Under the pieces are notes generated by a model, which saw only the letters and a program-made list of their open reading frames with translations, was not told the origin of the DNA and searched no databases. The translations under genes and the position numbers were made by a program. This document shows positions 18,426 through 27,267 of a DNA stretch of 35,461 nt, piece by piece (the first letter of the stretch is position 1; each line of letters opens with the position of its first letter). The stretch is from Pirellulales bacterium (lineage in GTDB: Bacteria; Planctomycetota; Planctomycetia; Pirellulales; JAICIG01), in the NCBI GenBank assembly GCA_025927475.1, contig JAICLL010000053.1, positions 1 to 35,461 on the forward strand. The letters run 5' to 3'.

Positions 18426-20626
18426 TCACTGCCAGTCGCTGCGCCTAGAACGATCTCTAGGGTCTCAACGAAGCGCCGAACGGTCACGGCACTCCGGCAG
18501 TGCTCGTGACCGATGCGGCAAACGGAGGTTTCGGGCAGCTCGCCCGGCGCCGTGCGGCGGTCGTGATGGCAGCCGATGCAAGGCAACTCACGGGCTGAAA
18601 CGCCGATCATGTTGTCGCGATAGATGCGCAGCTCGGGCCTTATGGCGCCGAAGAAGGCCACGCCCGGCACGTTCAGCGCCTGGGCCAGGTGAAACGGCAA
18701 CGAGTCGATGCCGATGAACAGCTTCGCCTGGGCGATGACGTGCGCGAGTTGGTAGAGCGTGGTGCGACCGCGCAGGTCGGTGAGCGATTTTAGATTTTGG
18801 ATTTTGGATTTTCGATTGGCCGGGCTGTCTCCGTTACTGAATCTAAAATCCAAAATCGAAAATCCAAAATCGGCAGCTCCCACCAGCACGGTCGGCAATC
18901 GGCGCTCGGCCAAATACTCTGCCACAGCCAAGAAGCGGTCGTCCAACCAGGCTCGCCCGACCCAGCGGCGGCGGGCCGAACCGGGCGGACCCAAGTGCAG
19001 CACGGCATATTCGTCGGGCAGGCCGCCGATCGGCTCGGTGTGTACGAAAAACTCGCAGTCTTCCGGCGAGACCGCCGCCCGGCTGGCGTACACCGCCAGC
19101 ATGTTGCTGTACGGCAGGTCTTCGCACGAGGCATTCATATCGGCCACCATGTCGCGGTGTCCGCGCCAAGGCGGAGCGACGATTTCGTCGAGATAGGGAT
19201 GACCTTTCAGCAGCGTCGGGCAGAGCGTCTCGAACACGATGCGGCAATGCGGAAACCGCTTTTTGATGGCCGCCGCCACGCTGGAAGCCACCAGCACGTC
19301 GCCCTGGCTGCTTTCGCGCCGCAGCAGCACCACCGGAGTTTGCGGTGCGGCGATCGCCGTATGCGGCATAAGGCGGATCGGCGGCGGTCGCCGAATCGCC
19401 GGCTCGGGCAAGACCACCTTTGTCGAGCGCGCGGCGCGCGTGAGCGGCTCGGCAGAGCGAATGGCCGCCAGCATCTGCTCGACCGTCACGCGCGACTGGC
19501 ACGGCTCGCCGCCCACCCGGCACCGCTCGGTGATCGTCGGCAGCGGCTCGTCGTGATGGCAACCCAGGCAGCGCAGCGCCGGGGCCGTGACCGCAATCAC
19601 ATTCTCGCGAAACACGCGCAGCTCCGGCGCGATCGAGCCGAAGAAGAGCACCGCCGGCACGCCCAGCGCCTGGGCGATGATGGCCGGCAGCGACTCGATG
19701 CCGACGAACAGCTTTGCTTGGGAGATCAGGTGTGCGAGCTGGTGAACGGTGGTTTGCCCGCGAAGATCGATAGGGGACAGGGAACAGGGCACAGGGGACA
19801 GGGGAGGGGTCGGAGGCCAGAGGCCAGAGGCCAGGGTATTTGATCGAGTCTTCGCGTCGGCAACGCCAGACGCGGCGCCGGAACCCTGGCCTCCGACCTC
19901 CGATCTCTGACCCCTGTCATTGCCGACAATCACCACCTGGTGCCCATCGTCCGCCAGCCGCCGGGCGACTTCTTCCCACCGCTGCGGCAGCCAGTTGCGT
20001 CCTTTCCACTCGGGGCAATCGGTCGGCCCAGGATGAAGGACGATAGGGGAGAGGGAAGTGGTCGGAGGCCAGAGGCCAGAGGCCAGGGTACTTGATCGGG
20101 TTCCCGCGGCGCGAGCGTCTGACACGACGCCGGAACCCTGACCTCCGACCTCCGGTCTCTGACCCCTGCTGTCCTCTTCCCTGTAAATGAAGAATCGCAA
20201 ACTCTCGAGCGACACCCGCGCCGCGTCGGCAAACTGCTGTAAGCGGTGCTGGCGCGGCTGCCAGCGGGCCTCGGGCCGCAGATCGAAGGTGTCGATCAAT
20301 CGCTCGCGCGGCACGGGCGGCTGATTCATCGGAACCACCGCATCGATGAACGGGTTTCGATAAGCGATTTGCGGGCGGCCCGTTTCCAAAATGACATAAC
20401 AGCCGGGCCGCTCGACCTTCAGCGCCCCGGCGACCGCGCACGCCAGCAGCACATCGCCGCTGGCCCCCAGGCAGCGCACCCGCAGCACCGCCGAAGCATC
20501 GTCGGGCGGATTGATCTGCACCGACGGCTGCGGCGCATCGCTCCCCGCGCAATAGCGCGGCGCGGGCGGCGTCATCAGTCCATCGGAGATGAGTTGCTCG
20601 TGGATCTTGCGAGTGAGGTTGCCCAT
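18326..20626 (-). CDS. Two-domain GT9 glycosyltransferase with in-frame repeat insertions
   Basis: A 766-residue protein made of two GT9 (heptosyltransferase-type) halves. The second half (from about residue 430) has GDVLVASSVAAAIKKRFP, the nucleotide-binding LFIGIDSLPFHLAQALNVPGVAFFG and a CIGCHHD...C...C cysteine cluster. The first half repeats all of these (GDVLLACAVAGALK, LFVGIESLPAIIAQALGVPAVLFFG, CLGCHHD). Dispersed DNA repeats are translated in three places: residues 152-194 and 237-285 (related, both containing TLASGLWPPT) and 585-614 (FSILDFRFS...NRKSKIQNLKS). The last 25 or so residues (ETRRHGDAEM...) and the stop also come from a repeat. The ATG at 20626 is chosen; GTG at 20635 is the alternative. 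The acceptor is probably a surface glycan. Confidence 0.8.
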   Translation of the reverse strand: MGNLTRKIHEQLISDGLMTPPAPRYCAGSDAPQPSVQINPPDDASAVLRVRCLGASGDVLLACAVAGALKVERPGCYVILETGRPQIAYRNPFIDAVVPMNQPPVPRERLIDTFDLRPEARWQPRQHRLQQFADAARVSLESLRFFIYREEDSRGQRPEVGGQGSGVVSDARAAGTRSSTLASGLWPPTTSLSPIVLHPGPTDCPEWKGRNWLPQRWEEVARRLADDGHQVVIVGNDRGQRSEVGGQGSGAASGVADAKTRSNTLASGLWPPTPPLSPVPCSLSPIDLRGQTTVHQLAHLISQAKLFVGIESLPAIIAQALGVPAVLFFGSIAPELRVFRENVIAVTAPALRCLGCHHDEPLPTITERCRVGGEPCQSRVTVEQMLAAIRSAEPLTRAARSTKVVLPEPAIRRPPPIRLMPHTAIAAPQTPVVLLRRESSQGDVLVASSVAAAIKKRFPHCRIVFETLCPTLLKGHPYLDEIVAPPWRGHRDMVADMNASCEDLPYSNMLAVYASRAAVSPEDCEFFVHTEPIGGLPDEYAVLHLGPPGSARRRWVGRAWLDDRFLAVAEYLAERRLPTVLVGAADFGFSILDFRFSNGDSPANRKSKIQNLKSLTDLRGRTTLYQLAHVIAQAKLFIGIDSLPFHLAQALNVPGVAFFGAIRPELRIYRDNMIGVSARELPCIGCHHDRRTAPGELPETSVCRIGHEHCRSAVTVRRFVETLEIVLGAATGSEEGETRRHGDAEMQNSPCLPLSVSPRLSLNPAP
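18785..18874. repeat. GATTTTGGATTTTAG-type inverted repeat inside the GT9 gene
   Basis: An AT-rich repeat with GATTTTAGATTTTGG on one side and TCTAAAATCCAAAATCG on the other. It is 90 bp (30 codons) long and open in the gene's frame. Its composition differs sharply from the GC-rich surroundings. Confidence 0.85.
19772..19918. repeat. GGTCAGAGGTCGGAGG-family repeat inside the GT9 gene (copy B)
   Basis: G-rich GGGGACAGGGAACAGGG and GGTCGGAGGCCAGAGG sequence on the left pairs with CCTGGCCTCCGACCTCCGATCTCTGACC on the right. It covers 147 bp, 49 codons, open in frame. Confidence 0.85.
20045..20173. repeat. GGTCAGAGGTCGGAGG-family repeat inside the GT9 gene (copy A)
   Basis: The same family as copy B: GGTCGGAGGCCAGAGG on the left, CCCTGACCTCCGACCTCCGG on the right. 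It covers 129 bp, 43 codons, open in frame. Confidence 0.85.
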
Positions 20627-20774
20627 TACTAGCACAGTGTTCTTGGGGAGAGTTATTCAACGGGCGCACAGAGCGGTCAGCCGTGCTGCGGCAGCCTACC
20701 GTTTGCCGCAGATGGAAGCCTGCGCACAAGAGCAGAGGCTACGACGCGAAAGCATAACCGGCGGCGAAGCTGGG

Positions 20775-21791
20775 TTAGCGCCGACAGAGCGGGAGCACGC
20801 CGCTCTTCCTCGCAGCCGCAAGATTGTCGACTGCTGCTTGATGTTCATTCAGGCGATCGACGGTAACACGGTTGGTTTCTACGATCGCGAGGATTGTCCC
20901 GGCGCACGCGACGTTGCGACTGTTGCCGGCGCTGGTGGCATCTCTGGATGCTTCTGATTTGCATATCAGCCGCAGTGGCCGAAGCACCCCCGGTCGTAAC
21001 GGCTCGAGATCTCGGCAACATTGGCTCGTGATCTGGGTGCACATCACGACGGCCCCACTTTTCTGCAACGCAGTGATTACCTCGGGTCTAGGATGGCCGT
21101 AAGCGTTACTCGTGCCCACGGAGATGATAGCAATCGCCGGGTTGAGGCACTCGCTGTACAACCAGTCAAGATCACCTGCATCATCGGTGATCTTCCCCGC
21201 GTGGTGGGGCACTGTGGTGATGTCGCATTTTATGGCTCTTCCACTCCCCCTAAAGATATCGCGCCATTGCGCTATGGTGGCATCTCCGGGAAAAAGCACG
21301 CGGCTGTTTCCCACTTTTAGCATGAAGACCGCGCTCGTTTCATTGGGCGCGCAAGCAGCCTGTGCCTGAAGATTTCTCGACAGCGATGGGGAGTAGAGCT
21401 TCAATTCAAGCGACAACTTCGGTTCGCGGATGATCAGTTTCGGCGATCCCTCGACTTCAAGCCGCATAAGTTGGGACCGCTCAAGGCTGCCCGAGTTAAG
21501 CTGCGACTCGATTGTGGCCCAAAACGTCCCCGCGAAGAACTCGCTGTCCTGAAGCAGAAAGATCCGATCGATCAAGCCTTCGTAATCGGTCAAAATCGTC
21601 TCTGCCGCTCCGCGGTGATCGTCGTGGCTATGCGAAAGAGCGAGGCCGGCGATTTGTTGGATCCCGAGGGATTTCAGAAGGTGGAGAAGCGTTGTGCCAC
21701 GTCCACCGCAATCGATCACGAAAGCGCGCCGACCTCCCAGAAGAATGAGTTGGCTTTCGCCCTGACCAACGTCTACGAAATAGACTTCCAT
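20775..21791 (-). CDS. ComEC-like metallo-beta-lactamase-fold hydrolase
   Basis: A 338-residue protein with an N-terminal metallo-beta-lactamase fold of the type found at the end of ComEC/Rec2. It begins VYFVDVGQGESQLILLGG, and the metal motif HxHxDH is complete (HSHDDH, residues 54-59). Further ligands are present in VLFPGDA and TVPHHAGK. Such domains usually hydrolyse phosphodiesters of nucleic acids or nucleotides. Residues about 255-338 are a Cys-containing extension without a known motif. There is no signal peptide or membrane segment, so it is a stand-alone cytoplasmic enzyme, not a DNA-uptake channel. It is the third gene of a cassette, 21 bp after the previous one. Base composition is lower in GC than the flanking glycosyltransferase. 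Confidence 0.75.
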   Translation of the reverse strand: MEVYFVDVGQGESQLILLGGRRAFVIDCGGRGTTLLHLLKSLGIQQIAGLALSHSHDDHRGAAETILTDYEGLIDRIFLLQDSEFFAGTFWATIESQLNSGSLERSQLMRLEVEGSPKLIIREPKLSLELKLYSPSLSRNLQAQAACAPNETSAVFMLKVGNSRVLFPGDATIAQWRDIFRGSGRAIKCDITTVPHHAGKITDDAGDLDWLYSECLNPAIAIISVGTSNAYGHPRPEVITALQKSGAVVMCTQITSQCCRDLEPLRPGVLRPLRLICKSEASRDATSAGNSRNVACAGTILAIVETNRVTVDRLNEHQAAVDNLAAARKSGVLPLCRR

Positions 21792-21812
21792 TTTTACAGG
21801 TGAGCGCCGCCG

Positions 21813-22538
21813 TTAGTCCCATTCCGCGTCAGCAAGCTGGGCCGTTGTTTCCATCTCCTTCCAAATCGCCGCAATAGCATCCCGAGAGGGCCGGCCTGGC
21901 GTCGGCGCGCGTTGCACATACAAAACCGTTAGCAGACCGAAATCTGTCGGGTCTCGAGCCGCGATAGCCTGGAACCACTGGCCTGGTTTGAATGTTGCAA
22001 ACTCGCGCGGCATTTGTTCAAGCCGCACTTGCTCTTTGGAGCCGTTCTCCCACTGAATTAGATTAGGTTGCGGCCGCGCGCTTTCCAGGCGGCCAAATTG
22101 GCGGACCAGCAGCGGGGTGCTGTTTTTATAGACGGGGACATCGATGCGATCCGAGAGCAGCTCCCAAGTTGCGGCATCTTCATCAGACATCTCGAAGGGC
22201 CGTTTGTCGAGCAGCGCTTGAAAAGCAACATGCACCTGTTCGTTCCAATCAGCGATCGCCGCATCGATCGTGGGGCCCTTTCCGACGATGTGGCGGCCGA
22301 ATCCTTCGACGAAGACCTCCGCAGCTTCAGCTCGCGGATTTGGAAAGAAGCGCGCGCGGCAGGGAGATCGAAGTCGGTAATGCGCCTCGCCGACAGTAAT
22401 ACTGTCAATGATTCTCTGCATCACGTCAAAGCGATCAGGCGAGACACCTGCCTTTGACAATCCCGCGCCGGAGATCGTGTAATGAGCCGCTGCACGATCA
22501 TAGACGTGTGCCGGGATATCAGACGGGGTCATCACCAT
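21813..22538 (-). CDS. Unknown protein in the TIGR04255/MBL cassette
   Basis: A 241-residue protein that I do not recognise. It has no signal peptide or membrane segment and is rich in Trp, Asp and Glu toward the C-terminus (IWKEMETTAQLADAEWD). An N-terminal stretch (DRAAAHYTISGAGLSKAGVSPDRFDVMQRIIDSI) looks helical; the middle has PLLVRQFGRLESARPQPNLIQWENGSKEQV. The start at 22538 (ATG GTG ATG) is chosen because GGAG lies about 11 bases before it; an ATG at 22556 is also open. It overlaps the end of the TIGR04255-like gene by about 20 bp, which suggests translational coupling, and ends 21 bp before the MBL gene. Confidence 0.65.
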   Translation of the reverse strand: MVMTPSDIPAHVYDRAAAHYTISGAGLSKAGVSPDRFDVMQRIIDSITVGEAHYRLRSPCRARFFPNPRAEAAEVFVEGFGRHIVGKGPTIDAAIADWNEQVHVAFQALLDKRPFEMSDEDAATWELLSDRIDVPVYKNSTPLLVRQFGRLESARPQPNLIQWENGSKEQVRLEQMPREFATFKPGQWFQAIAARDPTDFGLLTVLYVQRAPTPGRPSRDAIAAIWKEMETTAQLADAEWD

Positions 22539-23307
22539 CGCCGTGCTCCGGTTCAAAGAGTTTCCAAGTCTGGTCTGTCACGCTAGCGCGAAAGCATTTC
22601 CGAAGGTGCTCGTGAGCGGCGTTCATCCGCGCCCGTATCACGGAATGCTCTAACGAATCAATGTTGGCACAAATCCTGTGCCAGTCAATCCGGACGCGCA
22701 GGCAAGTCGGGCTGCTGTCCGGCAGGGATTGCAATCTCACTTGAAGCGTATCAGGCCGGGGTTCAGCCTCTAGGACGAATTGCGTCTCGAAATAGACCGT
22801 TTTCCCAAAAGGGTCTTCGGAAAGATCCGTTGTCAAATGGAAGTAGTCCTTCAGAGCAAGCGCTTCGCCAGCGTTACAGGGTATTTCAATGATATCCACA
22901 TAATGAAGTTCCGAATTCTTTACTGATTGAGGTGAGAAGACATCGACGTAGCCGTCTAGTTTTTCGAAGGCCTCCTCCAGGAGGATCTGAAAAGCGGGGC
23001 GCCCGGGCAGAACAAGGTTGTAAACCAGCCGGTCATCGGCAAGCTGGAGCCAGCGATCCTGAGTCACTGTATGAGCGCGGATCGACAGAAGCGTCTGCTG
23101 CTCGCCAATGACCTCGGGTCGCATATGCCGCGATACTTCTCTGACCTGGAGTTCGAGGTTATGGACAGCCTCTCGTACAGGCATCGCCTCTTTGTAGCGA
23201 TCAAAAAAAATTTCCGCCGCCTTGATATCCCATTCTTTTTTTGACGTATTTGAGTTGAAGATAAATCCTATCCACGCCTCGACAATTGGCGGTTTACCCA
23301 GCTTCAC
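22519..23307 (-). CDS. TIGR04255-like family protein
   Basis: A 262-residue protein resembling the sporadically distributed TIGR04255 family. The N-terminus KPPIVEAWIGFIF matches the typical 'xxPIVEAxxxIxF' opening, and the middle shows the expected alternation (LLSIRAHTVTQDRWLQLADDRLVYNLV, then a LHYVDIIEIP strand). The function of the family is unknown. The start is a GTG at 23307, chosen because the conserved motif follows at once. It is the first gene of the cassette and overlaps the next one. The identification rests on the motif and overall pattern and should be treated as probable. Confidence 0.6.
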   Translation of the reverse strand: MKLGKPPIVEAWIGFIFNSNTSKKEWDIKAAEIFFDRYKEAMPVREAVHNLELQVREVSRHMRPEVIGEQQTLLSIRAHTVTQDRWLQLADDRLVYNLVLPGRPAFQILLEEAFEKLDGYVDVFSPQSVKNSELHYVDIIEIPCNAGEALALKDYFHLTTDLSEDPFGKTVYFETQFVLEAEPRPDTLQVRLQSLPDSSPTCLRVRIDWHRICANIDSLEHSVIRARMNAAHEHLRKCFRASVTDQTWKLFEPEHGDGDDPV

Positions 23308-23528
23308 GGCGCACTCCCGTATGCCCCATTGCCGCTCTTAGAATTGAAACATTATGCATGGCTGCTTATTACGATAACCGGCTGACGAACCAGCCGAAAG
23401 CCCCTTTTGTACGTCCCTGTTTTTTCAAGGCAAGTTCCATTTCCTGACTCTTTACGGCGGCCTGAGATGGTCCCGAAGGACGCGGATCGAGATTCCAAGA
23501 ATGGGCTGTAAGTTCGCCTCGATTCGGT

Positions 23529-25781
23529 CTATTCATACACGAATGCCGCATATCTCGCTTCGATCTGCACCAGTCCGTCCTTGCCGGTGTCGGTGGTCTG
23601 GGTGACGAGCATGGCCTTCGGGCCGCCGAACAGGTTTCGTCCGCCGCCGTCGATCCAGGTGAGGTTGATCCAGTCGCCAGGCTGCAATACCAGGGCATCG
23701 AGAAAGGCCGTGAAGCGCACATAGCGGTAGATGTTCGAGAGGTGTGCGAGCCACCAGTCGCGCTCGGCGGCCACGTCGCCGCGGCGCCAATAGATATCGA
23801 CCGGGTTGATCTCGCGGGCCATGCGGCCAAAGGCCGCGATGCTGGTCAGCCGGGCGTTTTTGCTGTCCATCAGCTTGTTGCCGGTTTTGTCGTCCCACGC
23901 CCCGCGCCATTTGAAGGTCAGGTCGTTCACGATGTCGTCAACCGGCGTTTCCGACTGGCTCAGCGAGCCCTGTAATAAGTTGTCAGAAGTGGTGGTGTCG
24001 AACGTGTGTTGCACGGTCGCCGCCGCGTCGGAAAGAACCACCAGGTTGGCCTGCCCCTGATCGAAGAACAGAAAGCTGTGGCAGAGCTGAGCGATGTGTT
24101 GCAACAGCGACAGGCCATCGGCGGCTTCGAGCTGGGCGAAACCGCACTGATAGTTGGCCAAGGCCGTCGCCGCCGCCGTGAACGAAGCCGCGTTGATGCT
24201 GCCGGCGGCCACGTTCATCAGGTGTGGATTCTCTAGGTACTGTAAGATGATGGTGGCCGGGTTGGCGATCAGGTTGCCGGTCGAATCGCCCCGGTCTTCC
24301 ACCCCTTCGAGCGTGACCCAAATGCGATCGTCGTCGAGCGTATTGTCGAGATCGCGCGGGCTGCCAGGAAACGTGATGCTGGTGACATTCTGCCCCAGGC
24401 CGGCGCCGGGCGGGTTGTTCCAAGTGTTGTCGTTCAGATTGACTTGAAAGCTGGTGCCCGAGGTGGTGGTGGTCGAACTGCCGGCGAGGTGCGTGGAGCG
24501 ATAGGCGCCGAGCGTGATAAAATCTTTGCGGTTGGCGCCGGCCTGATCGGCCACCGATCCAAACCCTTCGACCCGGGCCACGTTCTTGCTGGGCAGCGCG
24601 TTGGCGAGATAGATATAGCTGCCCGACAGCGCTCGCAGCACCGAGCCGACCGGCCAGGCCCGCATCGGCTGGCCGTTCTTCAAAAACTTGATCTGATCGC
24701 CGATCTCCAGGTTGGCGGCGATGATATTTTGCGGATCGCTGAACGCGACGATGTACCAGCCGGGCCAGGGCGACTGGGTGATGATGGTCGCCAGCGTGGT
24801 GGCATAGATGCCGTACTTGGCCATGCAAATCTGCACGTTCGTGCCGGCGGCGACAATCGCATCGAGCGTGTCGCCCACGGCAAGCGGCTGGATGTGCTGG
24901 TCTTGAATGATAATGCGTGGATGATTCGCGCCATCGACCGTGCCCAGCACGACGGCCGTGGCGAGCGTCGGCTCCCAGTTTTTGGTGATGGTGGCGGTGC
25001 TGGGCACGTCGCCGGGCGAGCTGGATTGATTGAACTTGACGAGCACCGAATCGAGACCCAGAAACGCCGGGTAGCTGGTCTGACCCGTGCCATCGACGCC
25101 CATGCTGTCGGGGTCGTCGGCGATGTTCACGGTGACCGGCGAGCTGCCGTCGGTGGCCTGCGTGATGCTGGTCGACCAAGGCCGGCTGACCAGCACCGCC
25201 TCGACACGCTGGGCATAACCCCAGCAGAGCGGAATGTTTTTGTCCTGGTATTGATTCGGGATGTTCGGAAACACCGCGGCGGTGGCCGGGCAGGAAATGC
25301 TTTTAGCCAGCAGCGGCCCCAGGTCGCCCAGGTTCAGCGTGATTTGATTGTTGCTGGCGGTCCAATCGAACGGGCGGAGCACGCCGGTGAGAATCTCGGC
25401 GTTGTCCGTGCCCCACACGCACGTCGGGTCGTCGAACATCCGCCAGACGGTGACGAGCTTCCGTTGCTGATCTGTGGTGTTGAGAATGGCCGTGATGGCG
25501 CCCGCCGCGTCGTCCAACACCACTTGCGTCTGCTCGGTCGCGCCGATCTGCCCTTCTTTCATGGACAGGCTGCACGCCGGCCATTGCAATACGTTGACGT
25601 TCGCATCGACGCCCGCCGCGGGGATGCGAAAGTTGTCTGGCGTGATGAAGGAGCTGGCCGGTCGATCGAGATAATACTGAACGCCGGTCGGCGCGCCCCA
25701 ATCGACTTCGAGCACCTGATAGGGCGCCGCCGATTTGCTGGCGGCCAGGTTGCGGAAATTGGCGGTGAGCGTGCGAGGCAT
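23529..25781 (-). CDS. Phage tail hub/tip-like protein
   Basis: This large beta-rich protein (750 residues) is the last gene of the tail cluster, directly after the tape measure, where siphophages encode distal tail and hub proteins. The N-terminal 150 residues (YQVLEVDWGAPTGVQYYLDRP, later LTGVLRPFDWTASNNQITLNLGDLG) look like a baseplate-hub strand domain. Later parts include LSLLQHIAQLCHSFLFFDQGQANLVVL, as in gp27-like hub folds, and a C-terminal LQPGDWINLTW strand. There is no peptidase, lysozyme or obvious receptor-binding domain, so it need not be a full J homologue. The assignment combines position and pattern; sequence identity to a known family cannot be shown here. Confidence 0.6.
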   Translation of the reverse strand: MPRTLTANFRNLAASKSAAPYQVLEVDWGAPTGVQYYLDRPASSFITPDNFRIPAAGVDANVNVLQWPACSLSMKEGQIGATEQTQVVLDDAAGAITAILNTTDQQRKLVTVWRMFDDPTCVWGTDNAEILTGVLRPFDWTASNNQITLNLGDLGPLLAKSISCPATAAVFPNIPNQYQDKNIPLCWGYAQRVEAVLVSRPWSTSITQATDGSSPVTVNIADDPDSMGVDGTGQTSYPAFLGLDSVLVKFNQSSSPGDVPSTATITKNWEPTLATAVVLGTVDGANHPRIIIQDQHIQPLAVGDTLDAIVAAGTNVQICMAKYGIYATTLATIITQSPWPGWYIVAFSDPQNIIAANLEIGDQIKFLKNGQPMRAWPVGSVLRALSGSYIYLANALPSKNVARVEGFGSVADQAGANRKDFITLGAYRSTHLAGSSTTTTSGTSFQVNLNDNTWNNPPGAGLGQNVTSITFPGSPRDLDNTLDDDRIWVTLEGVEDRGDSTGNLIANPATIILQYLENPHLMNVAAGSINAASFTAAATALANYQCGFAQLEAADGLSLLQHIAQLCHSFLFFDQGQANLVVLSDAAATVQHTFDTTTSDNLLQGSLSQSETPVDDIVNDLTFKWRGAWDDKTGNKLMDSKNARLTSIAAFGRMAREINPVDIYWRRGDVAAERDWWLAHLSNIYRYVRFTAFLDALVLQPGDWINLTWIDGGGRNLFGGPKAMLVTQTTDTGKDGLVQIEARYAAFVYE

Positions 25782-25792
25782 GGGGGGAAGGG

Positions 25793-25935
25793 GTCAGAGG
25801 TCGGAGGTCAGAGGCCAGGGAACGGAGAAGAGTTTAGAGTACGGAGGTCAGCGATGAGCGAATGAATGCAAACGTCATCGCCACGAAAGACTCGGATCAA
25901 GAGCCCTGGCCTCTGACCTCCGACCTCTGGCCTCT
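25793..25935. repeat. GGTCAGAGGTCGGAGG-family inverted repeat
   Basis: GGGGTCAGAGGTCGGAGG on the left pairs with CCTGGCCTCTGACCTCCGACC on the right (about 25906-25929). It occupies nearly the whole gap between the hub and tape-measure genes and touches the tape-measure stop codon. Confidence 0.85.
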
Positions 25936-25938
25936 CCC

Positions 25939-27267
25939 TCACTGTGCAAACCCTGCCGGCGTCAGCGGTCCTCTCGACGCTTGCGAAAAAGAGCGAACCG
26001 GATCGCGGCCTAAGCCGTCGAGACCGCGACGCTTGGTTTCGTCGACCAGGTGATCGTAGACGGCCCGGGCGATGACGCGACCATTGGCCGGGTTGGTCAC
26101 GTCGACGCCGTGCAAGTGAACGGCGATTTGCGGAGCGAAGGCTGCCGCCGGGTGCAGAAGCTGCCCGAGCACCGAGCTGCTGGTGGCGAAGCGGTCGTAG
26201 CGCCCGCCCGTGCCGCCGACGGGTTGCAAGTTAATTCGCCGGCGCTGATCCATAAAGCCCAAGGTGTTTTCGGTGGTTTGCTGCACGCTGGACCAACGAT
26301 CGAGAAGCGCTTGAGCGCCCGTGATGCCGTGATCGAGGGCATAGGTCAGTGATTGGCTGGCGCGCTGGAAGGCGGCATCGAATCGGGCGAGTCCGCCTTG
26401 CGTCAGCCATTGGCTCATCACGCCGCTTTGATTCGAGCGAAACAGGTTAGCTGGATTGCCAAACATCTGTTGCAATCGGCTGAGCGGAATGACCGCTTCG
26501 GGACCGGCGTCGCCGACCATTGCGAGCGTGGGCCGATTGACCACGCCGCCGGCGGCCAGCTTGGGCGGCGGATGCCCGGCGGCTGGCAGCTTCTGGCGTT
26601 GGGCGAGCAACTGGTTAAGCGTGTCGGTCAGGCTCTTGATTTCGCGAGTCAGCGGCGTATCGAGCGAGAGAAAGTACGCCGAGTTATCGACGCCCGGAAA
26701 CCCGCCGAGTCCGCCGCCCGCCACCGGCTCGTTCGAGAGTTGCTTGAGGTTGAATTTCGATTGTGCGAGCCGGGCCTGGATGTTTTGAATTTGCAGATCG
26801 AGAGCGCCCCGTGCATCGCCGGCTTGCTGACGCTGATTGAGCAGACTTTGTACGTTCTGCGTGCCGCCGAGAGCCATGCCCATGCCGGCGCCTGGGCCGA
26901 TCGCCGCCAGCAGCCGTTGCCAAAAACCGGCGAGGCCGTTGTTGCCGCCCATCGCGGGCGCGGCGAAGCGATTCATCAACGGTTGAAACTGCCGTCCTGC
27001 CGCGCCGCCGCCCAGCCCGAACCACTGCTGGATGCCCGCGTCGGCTGAAAATTCTCGAAACTGGTCTTTGGCCTGTTGGAAGGAGCGTCCGATGGCGGTC
27101 GAAAACCCGCTCACCGCGGCGGTGCTTTGCTTGATCGACGCGGCGAAGCCGGTCATGTTGCTGACGAACCGCTCGGCCGCTTGCCCGGCAGTTTGCAAGC
27201 CGCGCAAAAACCCGCTCACATCGAGCGACAACCGGCCTGCCAGAATGTCGAAGGTGGTGTTGGTCAT
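25939..27267 (-). CDS. Tail tape measure protein (short)
   Basis: This 442-residue protein sits between the chaperone genes and the hub gene. It carries the characteristic tape-measure element AAGGVVNRPTLAMVGDAGPEAVIPLSRL (about residues 240-270), found near the C-terminal half of many siphophage and GTA tape measures. The N-terminus is a series of Ala-, Gln- and Ser-rich helices (FLRGLQTAGQAAERFVSNMTGFAASIKQ...), with a hydrophobic Gly-rich stretch near 130-155. Tape measures set tail length. Using the usual estimate of about 0.15 nm per residue, the tail would be about 65 nm, well below lambda. The stop is followed at once by a dispersed repeat. Confidence 0.85.
   Translation of the reverse strand: MTNTTFDILAGRLSLDVSGFLRGLQTAGQAAERFVSNMTGFAASIKQSTAAVSGFSTAIGRSFQQAKDQFREFSADAGIQQWFGLGGGAAGRQFQPLMNRFAAPAMGGNNGLAGFWQRLLAAIGPGAGMGMALGGTQNVQSLLNQRQQAGDARGALDLQIQNIQARLAQSKFNLKQLSNEPVAGGGLGGFPGVDNSAYFLSLDTPLTREIKSLTDTLNQLLAQRQKLPAAGHPPPKLAAGGVVNRPTLAMVGDAGPEAVIPLSRLQQMFGNPANLFRSNQSGVMSQWLTQGGLARFDAAFQRASQSLTYALDHGITGAQALLDRWSSVQQTTENTLGFMDQRRRINLQPVGGTGGRYDRFATSSSVLGQLLHPAAAFAPQIAVHLHGVDVTNPANGRVIARAVYDHLVDETKRRGLDGLGRDPVRSFSQASRGPLTPAGFAQ

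Noticed and set aside
23369..23830. Minus-strand frame of 153 codons overlapping the 3' end of the hub gene
   Set aside because: Most is a shadow of the hub gene. The last about 50 residues lie in the gap after it and look more protein-like, but have no start or match that I can support.
24444..25865. Plus-strand open frame (473 codons) opposite the tail hub gene
   Set aside because: Arg/Gly/His-rich shadow without motif; the minus strand gives a beta-rich phage protein in the right order.
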